Shown piece by piece: positions 31,612 to 45,559 of a stretch of DNA of 64,000 nt. Both the position numbers and the translations under genes were made by a program. How positions within the stretch are numbered: position 1 is the first letter of the stretch; each line of letters starts with the position of its first letter. The stretch spans positions 124,001 to 188,000 of the forward strand of contig MNCI01008322.1 of assembly GCA_015680685.1 (NCBI GenBank). The letters are read 5' to 3'. Source of the stretch: Gnetum montanum (Eukaryota; Streptophyta; Gnetopsida; Gnetales; Gnetaceae). The notes under the pieces were generated by a model, which was not told the DNA's origin, did no database searches, and worked only from the letters and a program-made list of their open reading frames with translations.

Positions 31612-34170
31612 ATGGCTTCACATAATGATCAACTATCACTTGCTAAGGAAACAAGGAGTAGTGACAAAATTGTTGATAAAGAGGACTAGGGAATGCCAAT
31701 GCAGACACGTATTACTTATGCTGATGTTGATCCATACCATAGAGACTTTATCTTCATATTCCATTAGGAAAAACAAGGTGGAGAGACATGCAAGGTAACA
31801 TAGTCCTACCTTTTGAACATGCAACACTAAACATGCTACCAATTTCTCTAAGGGGAATGCACTTGGACGAGATGCAAGAAGGGTATCATGTGACTTAACA
31901 CATGCTGAGACCTATGAACCTATAAGGGAGTAGATAAAGAGAGATGCTACTATAGAGGTCAAACATGTCATATCAAAGGGAAGCAAGCCAACACATCTGT
32001 TGTCATAGAAGAGCTTGATGTTGATAAGTTCATTTTGGAAAAACTCCACCAAAACCATGAGGAGCCATTAAAGACACCTATCATTAGACTAGAGGAACTT
32101 GTCAAAGCCCAACTTCACTCTACTCTAGTAGAGACACACAATGGGAAGGCTACTGCCTCAAGATACAAGTGGGACTCTAGGCCAAGGGATCTTGCTATGT
32201 CCTATAAGGAAACTCACAAGAGTCATGAAAGGAAAACCAGTTGGCACCGTTCTCCTGATATCTCCTCTACTTCATCATGATCATCAGTGGACTATGACAA
32301 GGGACAACACAAGTACCAAGACTTTGATAAGGAAAAGAGAAGACCTCATGGTCATCATGACCGATACTCAAGGTATTCTAATTTAGAAGATGAGTATGAA
32401 AGAAGAAGGCAAGGAGATAGAAGAGAGGATTAAGAGAGGCATGAGCATAGAAGGGATTACCACTACCACAGAGCCTATGAACTTGATCATGATGATGAAC
32501 CCCTTATGGAAACCTGGAGCATGATCAACATTTAGGAAGTAGTTTACATACTAACCAGGCACATGAGAGATAGTCGAATCAAACATCTAGATATGAATAA
32601 CATGCCTTGATTTGAAGGCAGTTTTACCATTAATCCTTAGCATCACCTTCAAGCATTCCATGATGCTTATGCCCTTCAAAACATAGAGAGTGGCTCGTAG
32701 AAATTGAAGTTGCTTCCTATAACACTTGTGTAGGAAGTGGAAAGCTGGTATAGATCACTGAAACTTGAATCCATCTGACGTTGGAGTACCATGCTTGAAA
32801 TATTTAATGATAAATATCAGACTTATTCATGAGCATCAAATCTAAGAAAAGAAATCCAGAATTGGAAGCAAAGGACTCACGAGACCCTTGATGTAGCAAT
32901 GGATAGGTATTATTCACTATTACATAGATGTCTAGGCCATGGAATTTCATCAAAGTAATAGCTTAAGCACATCTTAGATGGGCTGACAAACATAACAAGA
33001 GAGATCCTTGGGGTTTATGCCTAAGGAAGACTATCAGAATTAACCATCCATTGGGTTCAAAGACTCATCGATCAAGTGGCAAAGGAAGAAGAAGAATGTA
33101 GAAAAAGGGAATTAGGTGAAAAATACAATAGGGATCCATCCATTAGAAAAAGAGATGTACAATTTTATGAAACCCAAGAAGAAGAAACCTTGGACCAGGT
33201 CATTAGGAAAGAGACACTATTGATTTAGAAATCTATTACCAATGTAGCAGCATAAGTAGTGAAAATGTGCAATTTGGTAGATGAACAATGTACAATAGCG
33301 CTAAAGACTGTGGAGGAGAAAGTAGAATAAGCACTCAATAAAGGCAAAGATAAAAAGAAGAAGAGGGAATTTGAACAAAAGGGCAAAGATGTTGCAATAG
33401 CTAGGCACTCAGACACTAGCTTAACAGATGATGAAGGTTGCACCATGTGCCAGTACAAACATCCTAAGGGATGTTTTCCAGTCATGGTACATTTGCAAGA
33501 AACTAGGGCATACACACTTAACCCACAATTTGTTGAAAAAAAAAGCCCAAACAGTTACTTTATCTTCAAGGTAACTACAGATAGAAACCTTAACCAAAGT
33601 GCTATCCTAGTGGAGTTTTGCTGTAGTCATAGGAGCAGTACCATCAATAGTGGTAGTAGTTGCAATCATGGGTCATGCCATCACCATGCCAACAATATCC
33701 ATATCGACAACCTTATCCTTATGGATACTATGTGTAGCATTCAATTTTTCCTGATTGTGTAGCTATTCAAACCCCATAGTACTATTTAGTAGAATACCAC
33801 AGATGGATGCCACCAAGGATTGATTCCAGCCCATATGTGTATCCACTAATAGCTAAACCTTCTACTCAACACTTTAGTCCTATGCCACCAGTGCCATCTC
33901 CTATTATGCAGGGGAACTTGCCATCACAACCCCAGCCAAAAAATGCTACAAGGATAGTCAATACACATGAGAAGAAGGTTACTTATGAGTCTTAACCCAG
34001 AAAATGACTATTCTTTAGAATGAGTCTAGAGAAGACTCAACGGATGAGAAACACATCTTACTCCACCCCATTCACATTGAGTCCTTTTCAGTGCAATAAG
34101 CTTCCAACTTCATCAGGTTCAAACATGACAACTGTTATGCTCACATAAATAGTAATCCATTGGATCAAGG
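31612..34170 (+). pseudogene. gag of element B (decayed)
   Basis: ATG at 31612 is the first plausible start. Recognisable parts are a Lys/Arg/His-rich stretch (32160-32480), the capsid-like core S-R-I-K-H-L-D-M-N-N-M-P ... L-Q-A-F-H-D-A ... L-K-L-L-P ... E-V-E-S-W-Y (32570-32755), K-Y-Q-T-Y-S, and V-A-K-E-E-E-E with acidic/basic runs. Then comes the compact zinc knuckle C-T-M-C-Q-Y-K-H-P-K-G-C (33439-33474) followed by H-L-Q-E-T-R-A-Y. More than ten stops are present. The role would be as for A. Confidence 0.75.
33439..33474 (+). other. Compact zinc knuckle C-x2-C-x3-H-x3-C in gag (B)
   Basis: The codons read C-T-M-C-Q-Y-K-H-P-K-G-C, the same spacing as A and D. Confidence 0.7.
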
Positions 34171-37100
34171 TATGGACTATTTCATAGAAAAGAACTAATC
34201 TAGGAAGGCCCTTGATTTATCTCCAAATAGCAGGACAAAAATTGTGCAAAGCTCTATTAGATTCTAGGTCTAGAGTTAATATGATATCTTAGGACATGTA
34301 CCAAGCTTGGAACCTCCCACCACTAAAGAAAAGTAACATTTGTTTAAAGCTTGTAGACTAGTTAATCACAGTACTACTTGGATAGGTGGATGATGTGATT
34401 ACCACCATTAGTGGTTGGTCCTATCCTACCAATTTTCTATTAATTCATGTGGGGAAAAATAATGAAGAGTTTCCAATTACTATGGAAAGAGCTTAGCTGA
34501 GCACCATGGATGCTAAGCTTGGAATTCATGATTTATCCTTGGAAATTTCCAAGGAAGATGAAGCCAGAATCATACACAGACGAAGGATTCCATGTATCGC
34601 ATACAATGATCATAGGTGCAATTGCATGCAAAGAATTTTGGCTATTAAATGGAAAGAGACTAAGGCATGCAATCAATGCGTAGAAAGAAATTATGTGCAA
34701 AATTGCTTATATGCTAACAAGAGGGCACCTAGTGGCTGATTACTAGTGAAGAAACCAAATTCGATAAGCACAAGGAACCAGAAGACCATATCATCAATAC
34801 CTACATTGCAAAAATAGATAAGTTGGAACAACTAAGGAAAATACACTCTTACCCTTAGAATAACCAAGTAGAAGAAACAAACTAGGAACACTTGGAAATC
34901 CCAGACATAATGGAATTGGAATCGTTGGAATTGAAAGCCCTACCGGCAACATTAGAATATGCATTTTTGAACAACAAGAGGCTGGTAATTATCAATGCCA
35001 ACCTAGACAAGGAGTAAAAAGGGAAACTACTAGAAGTGCCCAATAGATGGCCTATGCCATTCGCATGGTCTTATGATGATATCATAGGAATTGATTCACA
35101 AATTTGCCAACATTGGATATACACTGATCTTGTAGTCAAACCAAAATGTCAACCTCAATGGAGACTTAATCCTAAACTCAAGGAGGTAGTCAAGTAGGAA
35201 TTGGAAAAGCTGCTAAAGATAGAATTCACTTATGCAATTTTGGATAGTGAATGGGTAAGTCCTTTGGTGATAGTTCCAAAGAAGGGAGGCAATTGACATG
35301 TTTACATCAATGTTTGGCTATTGAATTCAACCATGTTTAAGGATCATTTCCCATTGCCATTTGTTGATCAAGTCTTGGACATAATTTTAGGACATGAGTA
35401 CTATAGTTCTATGGATGGGTACATCGGATATAATCAAATTTGCATTGCACTGGAGGAGCAAGGGAAGACCATGTTCACTAGTCCATGGGGAATGTTTTCT
35501 TGTAGATAGATGCCTTTTGGTTTGTGCACTAGTAACCTTCTAGAGACTAGTTTTAAGCATCTTCCAAAAGTAGATAGGTAATGGTGTTGAAGTTTTCATG
35601 GATGATTTCTCCACATATAGGCTAGATTTCAAATAAGCTTTGGATTTGTTAGAGTAAGTACTTAAAAGATGTGTTGAAGCTAATCTAAAGCTCAATTGGT
35701 AGAAGAGCCATCTCATGGTCTAGGAAGGTATAGTATTGGGACACAAAATCTCCCAAAGGGATATAGAGGTAGATCCTAAAAAAATTAGAGTTATCCAAAA
35801 CATCACTCAAAAAAGTCACAAATAGTAGAAGATGTGAGATCTTTTTGGTATCATACAAAATACTATAGAAGATTTATCAAAAACTTCTTGAAAATAGCCA
35901 AACTGCTAGTAAAACTCACAAAGTAGGATGCACCTTTTGAGTGGACTAGGTTATGTGAAAAGGCATTTGAAACTTTGAAGTAGAACCTAGTTGAGATACT
36001 AATCCTCCAAGCTTCAGATTGGTCAAGACCTTTTCATAGTATGACTAATGCCTCTAACTATGCACTTGGTTGATGATAAAAAGAGACCTACTACATACAC
36101 TGTGCTAGCAGGAGCATCACTGGAGCATAACTAAACTACATCACAATTGAAATGGAGTTGATGGCTATGGTGTATGCACTTGAAAAATTTAGACATTATG
36201 TGCTTGGTTACAAGATCTATGTCCACACAGACCATAGTGCCATCCAATTTTTAATGAACAAGCTAACGGTTAGTCCCAAAGTGATAAGATGACTTATGAT
36301 TCTTCAAGAGTTTGACATCACAATGATTGATAAAAAAGGGACAAAAAATGTTGTAGCTAATCATTTATTAAGGTTGAAATGGGATGCAGACAATTGAGTA
36401 GAGAACCCTTATTAGATCAATTTCCTGATGAGGACCTCTTCACTAGAATGACAAAGGCTGTAAATTTAGTAGAACAGCCATGGATTGCAGAGTACTTGAT
36501 GTATCTCACCACACAAGAGCTTCTTGTTGAATGGAATAGAAAACAACGTGAACCATTCCTTGAAAAAGCTAAAAAATACATGGAAATAAATGGCAACCTA
36601 TACAAAATTTGTGCATATGGGCTTGTTAGATGGTGTGTGCTTGATCATGACCAAAAAAGAGTGTTACAAGATGCCCATGAAGGTCCATGTAGTGGCCAGT
36701 ATGTAGGGTGTAGAATAGCATTTAAGTTACCAATGGTAGGCTAGTTTTGGCCTACTTTATTCAGAGATGCCCACATTTTTTCCTAATCATGTGAACAGTG
36801 CCAAAGAGATGGAGGAATTATGGCCAAATATGAAGGACCATAACATTGGATACAGCTGTTGGATCCTTGTGATATGTGGGGAATTGATTTTATGGAGCCT
36901 ATTCAATTAATGTCAAATGGAAAAACATACATTATTGTGACTATGGATTACTGCACAAAGTGGGCAGAGGTAGCAGTAGTAAAGGATTGTATAGAAAAAA
37001 CACATGTTAAGTTTTTCCAACAATATGTGGTGAATCAATTTGGAGTATCCAGAATGGTAATATCAAATAATGGGACCTACTTCATTGGTGCTACCTTTAA

Positions 37101-37827
37101 GAAAATCATGGAACAACTTGGGGCTAATCATAAATTAACAACACCATATCATCCCTAAGAAAATGGTTAAGCTACAATTACTAACCACAAAATTACTAGA
37201 ATACTTACTAGGACAGTTAGTAGGTTTAGACGTGATTGGAGTAGAAAATTAAATAATGCTCTATGGACCTATAGAACATCTTGGAAATTACCTATAGGGT
37301 ACACCCCATATGAGTTAGTCTATGGAAAGTTTTTGACACTTCCAATCCAGGCAGAGCTTCACACTTTAGCTACTACTAGTGAACTTAACCTTGATTTAAG
37401 TTTAGCACAAAAGGAATGTCTAGTGAATCTGAATCTTTTAGATGAAAATAGATAAGTAGCACTTATGGGTAGTGAAGTCCAAAAGCACTACTTCAAACTT
37501 AGGCATGATTCATGGATAAGAAATGTAATCGTACAACTGGGTGACAAGGTCCTCTATTACAATCCTAGTCATTTACCCCAAAAGGCTAAATTTCAGACAC
37601 TTTGGGAGGGACCATACATAGTACACATCACTTATCCATTTGGTGCCTTACATATTCATCACCCATCTAGCCGACATAAGCCTATCCTTGCCAATAGCTA
37701 ACAAGTCAAACCATACTATGAGTACTCAAAGAAATCTACCCAACCTACTCACCAATCTTCCACTTATTCTATTTTCCATTTTCATGATCTTCATAATAGT
37801 CATGGGGGTGTCCATTTAAACTTGTAG
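34171..37827 (+). pseudogene. pol of element B: protease, RT, RNase H, integrase (decayed)
   Basis: Protease has A-L-L-D-S-R-S-R-V-N (34245-34280), with the same Gly-to-Arg change at the catalytic triad as A. RT (35130-35880) has W-V-S-P-L-V-I-V-P-K-K, D-H-F-P-L-P-F-V-D-Q-V-L-D and F-M-D-D (35595-35606), with frameshifts. RNase H (about 35990-36380) has the Y-I-T-I-E-M-E-L-M-A-M-V and D-H-S-A-I-Q-F blocks. Integrase keeps the first D (T-M-D-Y-C-T-K-W-A-E) but has I-S-N-N-G in place of I-S-D-N-G, and the region around the final E is mutated (stop, then A-T-I-T-N). Then [23 protein letters not shown]. The frame ends at the TAG at 37825-37827. Confidence 0.88.
37794..37809 (+). other. Polypurine-like motif 1 of element B (end of pol)
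   Basis: TAATAGTCATGGGGGT, 18 bp before the pol stop. Counterpart of 22628-22643 in A. Confidence 0.5.
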
Positions 37828-39310
37828 GGACCTTACTAATTTTTTTATTTTCTTAATTTTCATTTTCTTTTTATTTTTCACATTCTTTTACATTTTTCTC
37901 ATTTCTTCAATTTTTCACATTTTTAAATATTTTTCAATTCTTTAACATTTTTCATTCTTTATACTTTTTCATAAGTTTTACCATCTTCCCCATTTCTTTT
38001 ATACCTTGTTTCAAACCTTTTGTAAATAATTTTTGATCATTAATAAAACACATTTAAATAAAGGCAAGATGTAGTCCAATAAGGTGAAAATTTTCCTATG
38101 AAATCAAGTCATAAGAAATTGATTATTTGCATAGTGAGCACACATCATTCATCCATCCATTCCAATAATAAGAGGTTCTTACAATGGCCATAATGATATT
38201 CTTTCCATCATTAGACTAAGAATAAACTTGTGGTCATTATGCCCGGATAGAAAAAGTGAAGAACCAAAGGGGAATGAAAAGGGTGTGACATCAAGGGGAC
38301 TTGTAGATTCTTTTTGGATTATTATTGTAAGTTCTATTATGTTACTAAGGTTGTATTATATTCTTGCAGATCTAACAAAAAATGGAAGTAAGAATAAAAT
38401 AAGTGCTGCCTTAAAAGGGTTGACACAAATAAAAAATAAAAGGCACAAAATAAATTTATGGGGGGTCCCACTAGAAAGACATGTTACCCATGCTTGAAGG
38501 TAGGCAACTTCTCATGAGTATAAAAAAAAATAAACAAGTGCTATGAATAAACTCCTCCCTTGGACAATACACTAAGTGACAATACTCCTTGTAACATTAA
38601 TACTCTTACAATTATAATTCCATGAGATGAAGCAATGTGATGTCATTGGATGTGGTTTGGACTTGGTTTGAATCTTAGACAGAAAGGATAATGATTACTT
38701 TAACCACTAATAAAACATAAGAATTCATTATGCCTATGGTAAAACACCTCATGTCCTGATTTTTACAATTCCTTCCAAACTCATTTCATCTCAATGTTCG
38801 AATAATCATAACTTATGATTTTGTATAGCATAGTGTTATACTCCTAATATGGTGGTACTAACATGTGTGTCTTGCTAAACAGGTATGTGTTACATTCAAC
38901 TCCTTAAGTGCCTAATGACACTTTTAGGCATGGTTATACAAGGGCATTAAGGGCTAGAGCCTACTTTAGGGAGGACCCACATGTATAATTGTTGTATCTT
39001 ATACCTGCCAAGCAATTCCACATCATCTTGAGCCTTCCAATTCTACTAAATAACAATAAATATTTCCCATATCATTCACACTATTCATTCTAATGACATA
39101 ACACCATTGTCTATCTCATTCATTCCATCAACACCTCATACAATTTCATAGCTCAATATTTCTTAATCATAGATTTTCAATGCTTATTTCTCATAATTGA
39201 AGCATCATCTCCATTTCAAGGCCCTTTCAACATGATGCATATCTTCCAACTATCCTATGGGACTCAATTTTTTCTGAGAAAAAAATTTAGAAATTTTGAT
39301 TTTTTCTATG

Positions 39311-39412
39311 GTGACATCACATCTACGATACTATAGGCACCTATGATATTGCATCTATGATGTCATATTTACAATATCACACATATAAAAACTATATATA
39401 TTGCAGGGGAGT
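39311..39412 (+). promoter_or_regulatory. U3-like palindromic array in the spacer (B)
   Basis: 'tatgatattgcatctatgat' (39342-39361), continuing 'gtcata', is nearly identical to the element's own 3' LTR U3 ('tatgatattgtatctatgat' near 42836-42855, continuing 'gtcgta'). It is followed by 'cacatataaaaactatatat', a TATA-like stretch. It sits in the same place relative to pol and the 3' ORF as the array in A. Confidence 0.55.
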
Positions 39413-39571
39413 TAGACAAATTTTTCATTTCTGAATTTCATAAGAAGGGAATTATTGCCAATTTTTCTTTGTAGCTAAGAGCTATGACACTCCATCTTCT
39501 AGTGCTCATAACTTGCTCATTATTACCTTGATTTGCATGATGTTCAAATCTACATGATCCCAGACTGATCA

Positions 39572-39588
39572 CCTTAGTTGTGGGGGGA
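39572..39588 (+). other. Polypurine-like motif 2 of element B (spacer)
   Basis: CCTTAGTTGTGGGGGGA, 319 bp before the 3' ORF. Confidence 0.55.
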
Positions 39589-39906
39589 TGCTAGTAAGGG
39601 AAATTTGAGTCGATTTTTTTTTTGAAATTGCTAACAACTAGAAGGAATTATAGGGGTAAGTCTAAGGAGACATATCAAGAACTTAAAAATTAAATCACCC
39701 ATGTTAAGGCTAAAATAACTTTAAGAAGACTTCTAATTGTCATGTCACTTGTTTAAAGTACTAATGGGGTTGTTATTAAAACATTTTCTAACTCTACAAT
39801 TGTAATGAACTAAGAACTCGATATAACTAAAGGTATGAGTAAGGTATCAAATTGTTGCTCATTTATGAGAATACTCTAGTGATTCCAAATCCTTGATTGA
39901 TTGTAG

Positions 39907-42600
39907 ATGGCTCCAAAAAGAGGAGCACAAGGAGAAGTTCCACAATTGACAAGCAAAAGATCATGAGACTATGGAAGAGGGCAAGCGAGTAAGCAAAATT
40001 TGTAAGTAGAATAAGGAGAATAGGAGGCACAATCCTTTAGCATTCATCAAAAAACTTCTACCACAGAGTAATCTGCTTGAGTAGAAGCAGATGTTCCACT
40101 AGTGCTCATCTAGGAACAAAAACTTACACTATCACTTGAATGCCTTTAGGCTATTTAGAAAAAATTCATCATGTCAATAGTCATTGTGGAACCCAACTTT
40201 GGTTCATTTTTGGAATTTGGTCTAGAAGTTGTTAAGGACCAACTTTAGTCATCTCTTTTATGGCCTACTTTGATAAACAATGAAGAGTGGTATTTGGGAG
40301 AAACACTCCAGTTTTGAAAAAATTGAGAAGCTAATGCTACAATACAAATTAAAGGCATAGTAGTATCTTACTTAGTTAAGGAAATCATAGAGGTATTGAA
40401 TGTGCCTAATCAAGGAGCAAAGGTGGCACAAATATCAATTAGATCTGACACAGATGTTAGGAAGTTGTGGTTGTAGCAGGCATATGGAAAGGAAGATAAA
40501 TAATACAGTGAATTAAATGCAGAAGAAAAGATCTATTTCAAAATTGGCACTTATCACCTATTTCCTACCAAGAGATTGCATCGAATCTCTACATATGTGG
40601 CCAGAGGGAGTGAAATATTAATGGGAAAGTTCAATGTGAACATCACTCATCTCTACTTCATAGAAATCCAAAGGCAATTCAAGGAGAAGAAGGTATACAA
40701 GTTAACACATCTATTCCCTTGCCTTATCCAAAAGTTATGCAAATGACCTAGCATCCTAGGGTATACAAATGATGCATTAAGAAAGGCATAGAATGCTTCA
40801 TATGTCGAAATGCTCAAGCTAGTGCCTCCCAAAAAGGACCAATTAGAAGAACAACTAGGCATTGAGGAGGCTACCCAAACCAGAAGACAACAACAACAAC
40901 AATCACAAGTTTCACAACCACCGTTGCAAGATTATAGATCTTTAATGAGTCATCTGTAGAAAATTACAGAAACTATTAGTTGGGAAAGTAGAGAAGAGGC
41001 CAATCTATTCAAATTTATTGATGATGCAGCTAGACCAACCATTTCAACAAATCCTACTAGTGGAAAAATATTATTGTAGTTAGGAGGAGAGGCCTAGTGG
41101 CCACAACAGGTTTTTGGGAATGCTACATCATTCTAAGTGATGTTTGAATCTAGAGAAGGAGCCATAATTGTGGTCATGCAACACCATAATGCAATGAGAG
41201 TTACAGAAGTGATCACAGATCATATCAAAGAATCATTTAATGTACCTATTGTGCCACTAGATGACGTTTCCAAAAAAAAGATGGTCAAATGCTGGTTGGT
41301 ACCTCTATGACTCCTACAGAACATGAAGATGTGTTAGATACACTATTGTAGATAGGACAAGTTATGACAAATCTCTTTGATATTCCTAGTGATGTCACTG
41401 CAATACAATTTGAATTAATTACCACTAAACAAAAATTAATCATGGCTAAAACAAGGGTAGAGCATGTTGAGAATGAGCTTTGCTAATTACAACTAGAGTT
41501 TGTAGCCCTGAGAGTAGAAAGGAGAGATCTAACTCAGCTCATAGCACCAGATTAGATAGCACAATTCAGAACTAAGCAGATCAATTTCCTCTTTAAGAAC
41601 AATAAAGACATAGAAAATGAGAAAGAGTAGGTAGTATGAAATCTTTAGTAGTTGAAGCCCAATCATATGCCCATGCCAAAGCACTTACTTCCTTATAGGA
41701 AGAAAGGAAACAACTTGCTATAGACAACATGAGGTTGACCATAGTAGAAAAGTAGAAAAACATTCTAGAAGAAAGTATCCATTAGTTGAGAGAGAAACTG
41801 ATGAGGGTTAACCAAGATATGAGCTATCTTGCAAGAGAAAACATAACCCTCTCCATGAAGGAGGTATGCATCATATGTCAAAATTCAGCAATCAAAATTA
41901 GCAGATGGCAGAATGAGGCAAAGAAGCATAAACGACTCAAGGAATACTTCCAAGATTAGGTGGGAATGTATAAAAAAATCAATGAGAAAGAGATCCAAAT
42001 GGCGAAGGCTAGAATTAATTCAATGTTAGCAAAAAATTTAGAATGGCAACCCATCTTGGATAGCATGACCCACACCTATAAAGCAAAAGTGAAAAATAAA
42101 GACCTGTAGATAGAGGACTTGAAAGAAAACATGGTGTTAGCAAACCTTTGTCATGTTAATTTGGCCATGTTAATAGTAGGTGGGCCCAGAAATGAGCTAG
42201 AACAATAAGTAGCAACCACTTATGCCTTATATGAGAAAGAGTTTGAAAACCACAAAGATGCTCTACAAAAACTTCAGGTAGCAAACTCAAAACTAGAAGC
42301 AGTTAAGGTTGGCCAGCAAGGGTAGAAAGATGTAGTAGCAAATCTAGCTAGAAGATTAATAGAAAATCATGAACTCAGAAAAAAGGCTAGAAATTTTGAA
42401 GAATAGAGATGATAGTTTGCATCATGGTATGTTAAAGCTAATCAAATGTTTCTGCAACTGCCATGTTTGTGGAATGTGCCATCTCCATCAAACATTAGCT
42501 CATTGACATGGATAGTTCACGATTTCAGAATGGAGGAAGAGAAGCTTTAGGCACTCCTAAATTGCAATAAGTTTAGCCACCACCACTTGGAACAACATAA
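39907..42600 (+). pseudogene. 3' ORF of element B (about 898 codons)
   Basis: The ATG at 39907 follows ...gattgattgtag. Homology to the A ORF runs end to end: E-W-Y-L-G-E, I-Q-I-K-G-I, F-K-I-G-T-Y-H-L, C-L-I-Q-K-L-C-K, a Gln-rich run (40890-40920), a long coiled-coil-like part (41390-42400) and the C-terminal W-N-V-P ... M-E-E-E-K-L ... P-P-P-L-G-T-T followed by TAA at 42598-42600. There are many stops and several frameshifts. Conservation of length between A and B (about 940 and 898 codons) shows the ORF was once maintained. I cannot assign a function. Confidence 0.7.
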
Positions 42601-42779
42601 GGCTACACTAGCTTCATTAACTTTTATTTTTTTTGTCATGTCATAAAATGTGTCATTTTTGTAAACTCTACTACAACACTATAGAGTCATGTATATAAAA
42701 GTTACTATCATGAAAACTTACCTCCCAATTTTGTAAGAAACTCCATCCTCATTTTGTTTTAGCTTGAGGACGAGTTTTT

Positions 42780-42796
42780 AGTTATTTGTGGAGGTA
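42780..42796 (+). promoter_or_regulatory. Polypurine tract of element B
   Basis: AGTTATTTGTGGAGGTA, then the 3' LTR start TGATAAAGTC; preceded by 'gaggacgagttttt' as in A. Confidence 0.8.
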
Positions 42797-43678
42797 TGAT
42801 AAAGTCAAAAATTTTGCAGTAATGATATCGTAGTTATGATATTGTATCTATGATGTCGTAGATAAGTTATTGTATCTCAGAATATGTTATCATATAAATG
42901 ATATCATGGAGTGTGTATCAGCCTATATAAGCAACACTTAGGCACACAGAACTAAGGAGATACATTAGCATAGTAATAGAGCTCTTTCAGTTTGTTTTCT
43001 TGAATTTAGTACTTAGCAATGTATGCCTATAGTGTGATGTTTTGTAATTGAACAAAGTCTTTCTTTGAGTGTGATGTACTTGGATGCATTGCATGCATGG
43101 CAATAAAGATCAAGATTACTCTACATCATTGCAGCCACACTTATTTTTATCTTTGTTTCCAATTGGTTCATTGTTTATTATTTTCATAGTTAATGTTTAC
43201 CATTACTTGCAATTTACTTTTAATGTTGTTAAGCGGAACGAGTACGACTAATCTCAAGCACATAAGTGTAATTACTTGGTAACCTAGTAGTACTATCACT
43301 TGGTACATCCAGTAGTATGGTACTTGGTAATCCCAATAGTAGTTACACAAAGTCCAAGGTGTGACCGAAAGATCAGGATTGGCTGCTGATCACATAGGCT
43401 AGTTTAGATTTGTTTCACTGTTACTTAGATTTATAAACCTTTACTTTCACTTCATGTTTACTAGGAGCCTAATGGCCAATTTAGCATCAATATCATATAC
43501 TTCACTATGAGTTAAACCATATGCATTGATTTTACAAACTCATGTGGGAAGATAATGATCATGAATGCCAATCAATTATTGGTATAATCACATTGCCTTA
43601 TTTGTGGAGTTTGATTGAGATTTCATGTAAACACTCATATCTCATATGGTTGGGTGTTAAGTACTCCACTGCCCATCA
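42797..43678 (+). mobile_element. Element B 3' LTR (882 bp)
   Basis: TATA box at 42922, U3 125 bp, 34 bp longer than in the 5' LTR by extra palindromic units. It ends ...GCCCATCA. The remaining 757 bp are colinear with the 5' copy. Confidence 0.92.
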
Positions 43679-43683
43679 CCTCC
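43679..43683. repeat. Probable target-site duplication of element B, right (CCTCC)
   Basis: Four of five match CCTCT at 30622-30626. Confidence 0.6.
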
Positions 43684-43810
43684 TTACTATAATCTACATG
43701 AAACACATGTAAGAAGGATTAGAATACCTTCACAGTAGAGAAAACCACCTTAGTACCATATACAATTAAGTTGGAACATGAGATCCATGTTGCAAAGCAC
43801 ATTGTTCGAA
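43679..43810. repeat. Direct repeat copy 1 (split by element B)
   Basis: Resembles 45560-45710. The repeat continues upstream in 30601-30626, on the other side of element B. Confidence 0.55.
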
Positions 43811-45559
43811 CCAACAAAAAATTTCAATTAACAAATTTTTTATTCAAAACCATTAATAATTATTGTTAATGTGTTAACCTACCATTAACCCATGATTTAC
43901 ACTACTTGTGATATTTTAGTGAGGTTTCCAACATTTTAGAATAACTATAAGATTGACATTAACTTAAACTAGCCATTAAGGCCTCTTGTTGTAAATCTTG
44001 CCTCTTCAAACCTACTCATGATTGATCAATAGTTGGGTAGCGTTTGTGATTAGTATCAATCCTATAGCTATCCTAAAGCCCTAGCTCCCCACTATCGTCA
44101 TAAAAAAGGTTTGATATTTATTGTTTCACGTAAGTGATGGATCATCTATAATGTTCACTTACCAACTATTCCTGTATCAATTGTCTTCTTCCAAATCATT
44201 TAAGAAACACTTATGTAATTCTTAGAATCAATATAAATAATACTAGCTTAAGGTACCAAAAATACAAGGTATTATAGTAATCAAATGATCTTATGAAACT
44301 AACCTCTAGTAATTTTCTCAATTTTTATTTGACCAGATTAGCATTCAATTTTATAACAATGTTGTATATCATAATTTATTTGCTTAGTCCAAGCATGTTT
44401 TTGTAATGCCAAGAGAAAATATTCTTATGCTCATTTAGAACCTATCTTAGTTTCCATTTATCTCTTTTATTCAAATGATTTTCCATTGTGATGATCTTTA
44501 ATTGGTTACCGACCTCTATATAAAAGTCCTCTATGTCATGTTGTTAAATTATATATTTCCTAATTTTCCTTTATTTTATTTTCTTAATTTTTGATGATAT
44601 TTGCTTCTTCTAACTCACTTTTATTATCTAATTTGCATGAGAGATATATGCATGATTAAATTGACAATATGTCACATTGTATGATATGTGGACGACTAGA
44701 TCTAGCTCCTTGAAAAGTGCCATTAACAACCCTGCAAGAAAGTGATGAGCCACATTTCCATCCTTTTAATAAGCGTCAAGGCAAATACTATAATCATAAT
44801 TCAACATCAATCTAGAATAAGGTGAGGTGGATACTAGATTGAAAAGTTTAGGTTTTTAAGGGAAATAATTCAAACTAGACACAAGCATTGTGAAGTAAGG
44901 TAAGTGGTGCATATTTTTTCAATTACCAGTGTTGCATTTGCTTTTGATTTTTGTAAGAAAAATAGTAAGGTTTAACTCTTACAATTTGGATATGAGATTT
45001 TCTAAGGATTTTCAAATTTTAGGAGACTTTAGCATAGTTGATGAATTTCTTCATTTGATTATTTGTAGGGTTTTTTAGCATTCATGGAAGGAAGCAAATA
45101 AGCTAAAGAAATATGTCATCATGATGAGTCATATGAACCCTTTGATAAAGAAATGGAGGATGTTAAAGAGCAAAGCCTAGAAAAGGTTTAGGGCAATAAG
45201 GATGAAGGTTCCTCTAGTGCCAATTCTCACATCGTAAAAATTACACTTGGAAATTTAATTAAAAGCTTGATCATCCTTGGGGAATGACAAATAGATCTTA
45301 ATTGCTCAACAAAGCCTTAGGTAGTTTGAATACTTATAAACCATGGAAAATGAATGCAAACCTTAAAAACTTTTTAACTTCAAAATCACTTGAAAATTCA
45401 TATTAATACAATTATGCCCACTTAGGTCTTGATATGTCATAACATTAAAACTTAAAGGTAAAGTCCATATGTATGGTCAAATTACAATCCATAGAGTGGC
45501 CAACATGATAAAGAAAAATCATAATTGATTATTCTACATCCTAGGTTACTCCTTCTTCT

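Larger units (their letters stand above)
37828..39906 (+). other. Spacer between pol and the 3' ORF in element B
   Basis: 2,079 bp without a credible gene. The left part is T-rich. 'gggaggacccaca' near 38971 matches A and D. The right part holds a U3-like array (39311-39412), a polypurine-like motif (39572-39588) and the acceptor-like AG at 39906. Confidence 0.65.
30627..43678 (+). mobile_element. Element B: complete 13.1-kb Athila-like retrotransposon
   Basis: Same plan as A: LTR 30627-31474, primer site 31476-31493, gag from 31612, pol to 37827, spacer 37828-39906, 3' ORF 39907-42600, polypurine tract, LTR 42797-43678. Proteins align with A along their length but are more decayed, so B is probably the older copy. 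Removing B restores homology to 45540-45710, which confirms its boundaries independently. Confidence 0.92.
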
